64,000 nt of DNA from Adiantum capillus-veneris (Eukaryota > Streptophyta > Polypodiopsida > Polypodiales > Pteridaceae), in the NCBI GenBank assembly GCA_014529385.2, contig CM043964.1, positions 132,900,420 to 132,964,419 of the forward strand, in the 5' to 3' direction. The position numbers were made by a program, and so were the translations under genes. Positions 57,311-64,000 of the stretch are shown here, piece after piece. The notes under the pieces are model-generated. The model was not told the origin of the DNA and did no database searches. It worked only from the letters and a program-made list of their open reading frames with translations. Position 1 is the first letter of the stretch, and each line of letters starts with the position of its first letter.

Positions 57311-57670
57311 GCAAATGTACAAATTTCTTTTAAATGACTCATGTTTTTTGTCTTATAAGACTAGTCCTCTTTTTAATTGTGCACAAAATTAACTAGTATG
57401 CATGCTTACAATCATGTTTGTGATGCCAACGTCTCTCAAACACCAAGTAGAATTTGTCACTCTACTCTGGGAGAATAAAATGGACTAAAGAGCTGACATG
57501 CTTGCGGCAGCTACGTCTTCCAAGCACCAAATGGATTAGTTATCCATCTTGGAAAGATGTCGTAGGGTAAAAAGGGATCCTCTACCAGCTAAGTAAAATT
57601 GACTAATGACTAAGACTTTATCTCTTCTACCTCATAGTCGAGGACGACTATGATTTCAAGACAGAGGTAA
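57311..57670 (+). other. Element A 3' untranslated region and polypurine-like tract
   Basis: Non-coding 360 bases ending GACGACTATGATTTCAAG then ACAGAGGTAA directly before the LTR; the purine-rich AAGACAGAGG (57658-57667) is the likely priming tract. Confidence 0.6.
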
Positions 57671-58279
57671 TGTCATAAAATCTAATATCTGACCAACCCA
57701 AATGATTTTCTCATATTAAACTGATCATTTAATGTGGGAGAATAAACGGGAACAAGGGTTAAGATATAAATGATCTTATAGATCTATTTAAGCACGGGGC
57801 CAATGGTAAAGGGGCCCATATGAGAAAAGGTCTATCAAAGAGAAAGGTTAACTAATGGAGCAAAAGACCTTAGGGTTGTCTTCATTAAAGCCTCCAAAGG
57901 TAAGTGTTAAAAGCTTTAGCACATAGTCTTTAAAATTTTACTCTTTAGTCACTATAGTCCAAGCAGGCAAGGGGGTAGCTTGCTTAAGCTAGGGCTGTGC
58001 TTAAGCAGGGGGGCTGCCTGCTTACCAAGCTCAAAATACTTGCTATTCAAGAGGGGGCGAGCCCTACAAAGGGGGCGGGGGGGGGGGGTAGATAGTAAGT
58101 GAGCACCTCACCAAGGACCCATACCCTTATGAAAGGAAAGAGGTCACTTGTCAAGTGTAGAGACACACTAATCAAGTAGGTAGGGGGTGTGCTTAAGCAA
58201 GGGGGGTGCTAGCTTAGCCTCACAAAGAGAAAGAAGGACACTTGTCAAGAGGCTACACACCTTGCCCCAATGGGAGCCC

Positions 58280-58344
<65 letters not shown>

Positions 58345-59088
58345 GAGTCTACCACAAGCTCTCTCTCAATAATTCTTCCCGTTACACACTCTTGTGAAGC
58401 AAGGATTCCATCTCCTTCTCCAAGCTTGAGAAGTTGAGTGCCTACTACCACAAGCTCTTGGCTATGGATGCAAATCCACACAAGAGAATGCTTATGCTTG
58501 CTTTACCAATCTCTCTAATCTCCATTAACTCTATGCTAAGCTATGCTACAAGAGCTATGAGTGATTATGTGCAAGGGGTTATTTCTTTCTAGTAGAGCTA
58601 CTTCTACTTCTCTCTTCTTCCTCACTCCCTGCTAGCTCTCCTCACCTTTCATGGTGTTTGAGGTCTTGGGATTGAGGCTGGGCATTTTTCAAGCTCATGC
58701 TAATCATGTTTATTGTTGTAGTTATGTTAATGCTTGGTGAGTGAAGCTTACCATCTTCATCTCATCAAGAAGGTCTCAAGGAACACAAACAGTTGTATTG
58801 TAAACAAGTCTTCCGTCATGGAAGAATCTATAATAAAAATGCCTATTGGAGGGGGGACCGGCTCCAACTAATCCGGTCCTCTATTGGTGTCAATTTCTCT
58901 AAACTCTCACTCTCTTTTACAAGTATTGATCATGCCATGTTAATGAAGTAATGTGTTAAGTGTTGCTCTCTATATCCAAGCACTTTCTTTCTCACTATAC
59001 ATCTACACACTAAAGAATACCCAAGGAAATGCTCAATATGTTATTTACTTTACGCTTCAACTCAAGTTAAAAGGCTAATTCCATTACA
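57671..59088 (+). repeat. Element A 3' LTR
   Basis: 1418 bp, ending ATTACA, with a (CT)29 run at 58282-58340 that is much longer than in the 5' LTR. It is the direct counterpart of 1-1322. Confidence 0.95.
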
Positions 59089-59093
59089 CTCAT

Positions 59094-60310
59094 CGACGAT
59101 GAAGATCTTCCCATGTACTTTAAGTAGCAATGGACTTTTAGGTCTTCCCTCAATTATTTCAGAAGGTGCTTTTCCTGTAGAAGTATGTACAATATTATTG
59201 TACGCATACTCTACAAGAGGTAAGTACTTTTCCCATTGTGAGCGTTGATCTACTTCGGTAACATAAGTCTTTAGTAGATCGAGTATCGTAAGATTGGCTA
59301 TCTCACTTTGGCCATCCGTTTGTGAGTGATAGACCGAAGAGAAATTCAATTTTGTTCCTAGATTTTTCAAGAGACCTTTCTAGAAATTATTGGTCATTCT
59401 AGGATCTCTATCTGACACGATGGATGTTGGCAATCCATGGTGTTTGAAAATCTGTGATATGAAGAGAGTTGCCATTTGGTGTGTCTTAATAGTCTTTTGA
59501 CAAGAATAAAGTGCGTTTGCTTGCTAAACCTGTCGACTATTATCCATATTTCTATATTCCCATGGATAGACTTGGATAATCCAAATATAAAATCCATGGA
59601 TATACTCTCCCATGGTGAATTTGGGATGGGCAATTGCTCGAGTTATCCAGGTTGCTTCCCTCTATCATACTTGGTATTTTGGCATACCACACATTTTGAA
59701 ACATACTCTTGTATGTCCACTTTCATGGTAGGCGAATAGAAATACGTATCTACTCCTCAGAGAGTAGGTTGAATGCCTCTATGCCCCGCATAGGGAGGAG
59801 CATGGGATTCATACATGACTTTCTCACAACGGGAGTGGGTAACACATAGCCTATTGCCGTGGAAGAGATAACCATCCTGCAAGGTGAATGGTTCCTCTTT
59901 CTTCCCCAAAGCAAGGACTAACATTATGTCTCTATAGTCAGGGTCAGCAGCATACTCATCTATCGTAGAAGATAGATCATTGTGAGTAGCTTTAAACACC
60001 ACATTAACTTTTGGTCGTTGTGAAAGTACAATAGCCACTTGAAAATATGAAAATTAAATTGCGAAAGAAAATTTTCCTACCTCATTTGTTTGTCGGAAAG
60101 CTTGGTTAGCGTCATGAAGTACTTGAGACTTTGGTGGTCGGTTTCTAGAATAAATGGAATCCCCAATAAATAGTGCTTCCATGTGTCTAGGGCATATAGA
60201 ATAGCTAAAAGCTCTTTCTCATAAATTCCTAATATCCATTCATCCGTATTGAGCATGTGGCTCTCATATGTGTGGCATGCCCTTCTTGAAGCAAGAATGC
60301 TCCAAGGCAA
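59094..60310 (-). pseudogene. gypsy element B: integrase and RNase H, broken
   Basis: Integrase parts are SMDFIFGLSKSIHG (59394-59633) and YHSQTDGQSEIANL plus RPKSPLLLKVHGKIF (59062-59370). The latter is cut at the insertion of element A and resumes at 50717. RNase H parts are ALGKKEEPFTLQDGYLFHGN (59757-60038) and YEKELLAILYALDTWKHYLL (60077-60310). Stops separate them. This copy retains the ~51 bases missing in the duplicate at 1331. Confidence 0.87.
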
Positions 60311-61301
60311 TCACCACAAGCATCACATTGGGATGGCTTTGAGATATCCATAAGCTTGAGGAGTGGTTGGGAGGTAAGCTTCTTTTTGAGCATGTCAAAA
60401 GAATTTTTCTCCTTAGTAGTCCATGAATACTTAATGTTCTTCTTTGTTAAGTCATGTACTGGTCTTGCTATTTGAGAAAATCTAGCTATGAAGCATCTAT
60501 AGCATGCACACATGCCAAAAATCTTCTTAGCTCATGTAGATTCCTTGGATTAGGCCATGCTTTTATTACCTCTAACTTCGATGGATCCATCCGGATACCA
60601 TCTTGAGAGATAATTTGACATAATTATTGAATCTCTTGAAGGAAAAATTCGCTTTTCTTTCGGTTGAGAAAAAGCTTGTTCTCCGTCAATGCTTGAAAAA
60701 TCACTTGGAGATGTTGCTTGTGTTCCTCCAAGGACTTGGAGTAGATGATGATATCATCAAAGAACACTCCATTGAATTTGCGGTAGGGTCTAAAGATTTT
60801 TTGCATTAGACGATTGCACATGGCTGGTGCATTATTCAAGCCAAAAGGCATGACTAGATATTCAAAAAGGCCAATGTTGTACGAAACACAGTCTTTAGGA
60901 TATCTTCATTCACTATCCTTATTTGATGATAGCCACTTTTAAGGTCAATCCTACTGAAGTAGGTAGAGCCTTGTAGCTTATCAAACAGATCTTCTTCCCA
61001 AGGAATGGGAAATCTCTTTTTGATAGTGATATGGTTTAGTGCTCAATAGTCCATACATATACGATATGTACCATCTTCTTTTTTGCACTAAAAAGATTGG
61101 AGAACAAAAGGGAGAGGAGCTACGCCTCACCATCCCTTTGTCAACCAATTCTTGTACTTGCCTCATGATCTCCTCTTGTTGAGCTTGGGAAAGTCGATAA
61201 GGAGGCTTGCTAGGCGGTGAGATTCCTGGGAGAAGCTCAATTCGATGGTCATCATCCCCTCTTTTTGGAGGTAAGTCCATAGGGATATCATCGATGAACA
61301 C
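60311..61301 (-). pseudogene. gypsy element B: reverse transcriptase, broken
   Basis: Segments: MFIDDIPMDLPPKRGDDDHR and MVRRSSSPFCSPIFLVQK (60981-61301), MPFGLNNAPAMCNRL with GVFFDDIIIYSK (60624-60851), and FSQIARPVHDLTKKN (60311-60513). Extra small shifts relative to the copy at 7990-8963 occur near 60870 and 61080. Confidence 0.87.
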
Positions 61302-61486
61302 ATCTTAAAATCCTTTTAGAAAATTAGACAAATCTAACTCTTCTTAATTCTTACCATTTATATTTGATGAAACAATAAGACCTGTTAGGGATTCTTTGAC
61401 AAAAATTATGTACGTAGAAACTGAGCTCTTCATTGATTTATAAAAAAACAAGAGGATTTACAAGTGGTATGGTACGACCAGGTTCC

Positions 61487-62524
61487 CTAACATCTATATA
61501 CATGTTCTTTCCCCCTATAAGTGAAGTAGATTCTCCTTTCAAGGAGCTTCATGTTGGTAGCCATGCGGTTAAACCATGGAGCCCCTAGGATAGCATCGTC
61601 ATGTTGGAGAGGAGAGAAGAAAAAGTCTTCTTTGTCGACATAGCTTTGGACATGGAGCCTCAACTTCCCAATCAAGGGAGTAACGAAGGCTCGCTGTCCC
61701 TTGAAAGCAGTGTTGGCCATTACGGCATCTCCCATCTTGAAAGCTTGAATGTCCAACTTGGTGGCCAAATCCGTTGATATGAGGTTGTGAATAGAGCCAG
61801 GGTCAAACAAGATGAAGGCATCATGCTCCCTTACCTTTCCCCAAGCATAGGAGAGAGGTGCACCTTTGCAATGAGCATCCTCTTTTGGAGCTTTCATGGT
61901 GGAAGCTCTAGAAGTCTCATTGCGAGTATTTCTCTTGGGGCAAGAATGATAGCCATGCCCTTGCTCCCCACACTTAAAACATTTATGGTCCTTGCGAAAA
62001 GCTTCAAGATCTTCATGAGAGAGTTTGTTTTCACCTTTGTAAACTCCCTTCTCCTTGGACCGATTGTTGTTGTTGTTGTTTTTGGAATTCCCTTGGGAAG
62101 AATTTTGGGCATTGGTTTTCCCGTTTGCATAATTTTTGTCTTTGTTTTCCATGGGCTTGACATACCGTCTAGCCCCTTGTTGGAAATTGATGCACTAAGC
62201 AACCATGGTGTGATGGATTACTTTGATGATAGAATCGGGACGTTGAGAGTTAACGTATTTGGCCATCTCTTTAGGTAAACCTGCACAGAATTGTTGCTTT
62301 TGCTTGGCGAAGCCTATCTTTTGGAAGACAATAGCCTTGAGATGTAAATCCCAAAACTTGTCTACATATTTGTGGATAGACTCATGAGAGAGAAGATTCA
62401 AACTGCGCCATTCAGTAAGCACTTTGTACTTTGCATCGCTTGCAAGGAATTGCTTCATGATGGAAACTCGTAGAGTTTTCCATGTCTTTGGGGCTTCGCC
62501 ATTGCCATGAAGGCTAGCCACCAT
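61487..62524 (-). pseudogene. gypsy element B: gag domain, zinc knuckle, protease
   Basis: The gag domain (WKTLRVSIMKQFL, 62195-62524) is followed by a stop near 62197 that is not in the duplicate. Then comes a frame of 221 residues (61487-62152) with CFKCGEQGHGYHSC and the protease ILFDPGSIHNLIS, LGAPWFNRM. It is nearly identical to 9149-10186. Confidence 0.87.
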
Positions 62525-62639
62525 TGACGAGAAAATTTCTGGAAGTGCATAGCTACATGGTGTATCTTGGAGGACTCCGTGAAGCCCTCGTCTCCAAAGG
62601 ACGCATCAAATTGTTGGATGAAGGCAATACTTTTTCATG

Positions 62640-63258
62640 GCACCAAAGGTGCCATCATAGGTGAGAAAAGAGATACTCTTTTCTCCCTCTTTGAACTTCT
62701 TGAGCTTTTGTGACCTTTGCCATGTAGGGTATGATTAACGATGTACTCCCCTCTTGTATTCTCTAGGAGAATAATCATATCTTTCATCACAAGAGGAGGA
62801 AGGTGAAGAAGAAGGAGAAGAGGGTGACCTCTTTCTTGGCCTTTCTTCCTTTGTTTCCTCTCTCCCCTTTTTGAGTGACAAGGAGAAGAACTGTGGGTTG
62901 GACGTTTCCTCTCGGAGGAGTTGGCGATCCGCCGTTTTCATGGGGCCACATCTTCATAAAAACTTAAAGTTTCATTACTTTCTTGCTCTTTGGATTCCTC
63001 CTCTCGTATGGGAGAGAGTCTTCTTTTGGGGGTCTCTTAAAGAGGCCTCCTAAGCTCTCTCTCCTCTTCGAGAGGAAAGGAGATCCCGTAAATGCAAAGT
63101 TGTTGAGTAACTTCAGCTTGCAAAGCAGGGTTGCCCATAGCTTACTGCAAGCTAGTGACAAGATAATTGACAAAGATGGGGGCATCATAATTAGCACCTT
63201 CATCTGCAAAATCGAAGTTATCAATGTTCATTATAATCTCATGGTTATTGTCAGCCAT
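62640..63258 (-). pseudogene. gypsy element B: gag N-terminal region, broken
   Basis: It starts at ATG 63258 and has the same in-frame TAA after VTSLQ as element C. The RRPLEETPKRRLSP-like region (as MGNPALQ..., 62983-63140) and the basic Ser-rich linker (62735-62941) follow in shifted frames. Confidence 0.84.
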
Positions 63259-63656
63259 ATTAACTAAATCTGTGTAGAAACTTAGTGGATGCTTTGGCAA
63301 TTCAAAACCTTAGTTTCCACTCCTCTTAGCCTTTGAAAATCGGCACTTATCTACACCCACGGCTCGAAGTGGTTAATTATAGAGAGTAGTGGAGTGGGTC
63401 TAATATTGCAGAATTGTCGAGGGATGGCTCCTTTCGGACTTCTTATGGCTCAATAATGGTAAAGCCGTAGGCGAGTCTAAAAAGACCCCATTGTTAAGTC
63501 TAAATCTCCTGAGGTGTGCACCATATCCTACATAGTGGGCTCAACAAAATCGATAATAGATTCCAATCCCACTTACCCTAATATAATTAACAAAATCAAC
63601 CATTTATAGGCTACTTAAGGACCTCTCTTCTTAAGCAAGAAAAGAAAAAACCAAAT
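63259..63656 (-). other. gypsy element B: 5' leader
   Basis: Non-coding, almost identical to 10923-11320. Confidence 0.7.
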
Positions 63657-63668
63657 GCTCTGATACCA
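63657..63668 (-). other. Primer binding site of element B
   Basis: The minus strand reads TGGTATCAGAGC beside the LTR, as in elements A and C. Confidence 0.92.
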
Positions 63669-63669
63669 A

Positions 63670-64000
63670 TGTAATGGAAATGGCCCATGAACTTTGAGAG
63701 TAGTGGAAATTAGAGATAGCACTTTTTTGGAAATACTTTGTGAGCATAGAGGGTGAACTTAATTGATGGTAGGAACATAAACATAGCATTAGTTAACTTG
63801 GAATAAACAATACTTTTGCAACAGAGAGAGTTTAGAGAATATGACAACAATTGAGGACCGAATTTACATGTAGGATGCATCACAAGCAACAAGGATAGTC
63901 TTGGGACAAGTGTCCCCCTTTCCCCTTTGAGAGACAGGACTTGATAAATGCAAAAATAATTAATTAAATCCACTAAATTATCATTGGACCCCTTGGAAGG
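63670..64000 (-). repeat. 5' LTR of element B, cut by window end
   Basis: It matches 11334-11531 and then, after a gap of about 510 bases relative to element C, 12044-12180. It begins TGTAAT on the plus strand, as the C LTR does. Confidence 0.88.

Larger units (their letters stand above)
50723..59088 (+). mobile_element. Complete Ty3/gypsy chromovirus-like element A (8366 bp)
   Basis: LTRs at 50723-52117 (1395 bp) and 57671-59088 (1418 bp) have TGTCAT starts and ATGACA/ATTACA ends. The target duplication CTCAT is at 50718-50722 and 59089-59093. A tRNA-Met primer site follows the left LTR and a purine-rich tract precedes the right LTR. Gag-protease-RT-RNase H-integrase order with a chromodomain-like tail places it among chromoviruses. 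It lies inside the integrase region of element B, in the opposite orientation. Coding parts carry several frameshifts and stops. Confidence 0.96.

Overview
This window looks like repeat-rich nuclear DNA of a land plant. The reasons are the Ty1/copia and Ty3/gypsy LTR retrotransposons with tRNA-Met-type primer sites, a Tat-lineage gypsy element carrying a second RNase H, CACTA (En/Spm) DNA transposons with spliced tnp2-type genes, and one intact plant-style F-box gene. The species cannot be named from the sequence. By my reading most of the window belongs to nested mobile elements, and no RNA gene or CRISPR array was recognised.

Layout. (1) 1-13396: a minus-strand gypsy chromovirus (element C) whose integrase gene is interrupted by another gypsy element; only that element's 3' LTR (1-1322) is in the window. 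C is interrupted again by a complete minus-strand copia element (2205-7677, 5-bp target duplication). C ends in a 2.06-kb LTR (11334-13396) with an internal tandem duplication. (2) 14213-21960: a structurally complete CACTA element (D) with 12-bp perfect terminal repeats and a GGT target duplication. It holds a six-exon tnp2 transposase gene (two in-frame TGA codons), a second transposase-type gene, a small conserved divergent exon, and a captured fragment of a heavy-metal-associated (HMA) domain gene. (3) 21961-31155: intergenic DNA with a single-exon F-box gene (23690-25090) and decayed retroelement pieces. (4) 31156-49894: a second, decayed CACTA-like element (E). It contains a Tat gypsy element (31485-40167), a tandem set of fold-back hairpins, remnants of both transposase genes, the same conserved divergent exon as D, and a ~173-bp hairpin-bearing satellite. 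(5) 49895-64000: gypsy element B (minus strand), split by a complete plus-strand gypsy element A (50723-59088, target duplication CTCAT). The arrangement from A's right LTR into B matches that at 1-12180 down to the insertion point, so 1-~12.2 kb and 57.7-64 kb are two copies of one duplicated segment.

How the parts work together. In D and E, tnp2 is transcribed leftward and a short conserved exon lies just upstream in the opposite direction, as if served by one bidirectional promoter. Subterminal repeats at both ends are the expected transposase-binding arrays. The retrotransposons carry the usual gag-protease-RT-RNase H-integrase set, but every copy seen here has stops or frameshifts, so none appears able to move by itself. 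The only apparently intact, host-like gene is the F-box gene.
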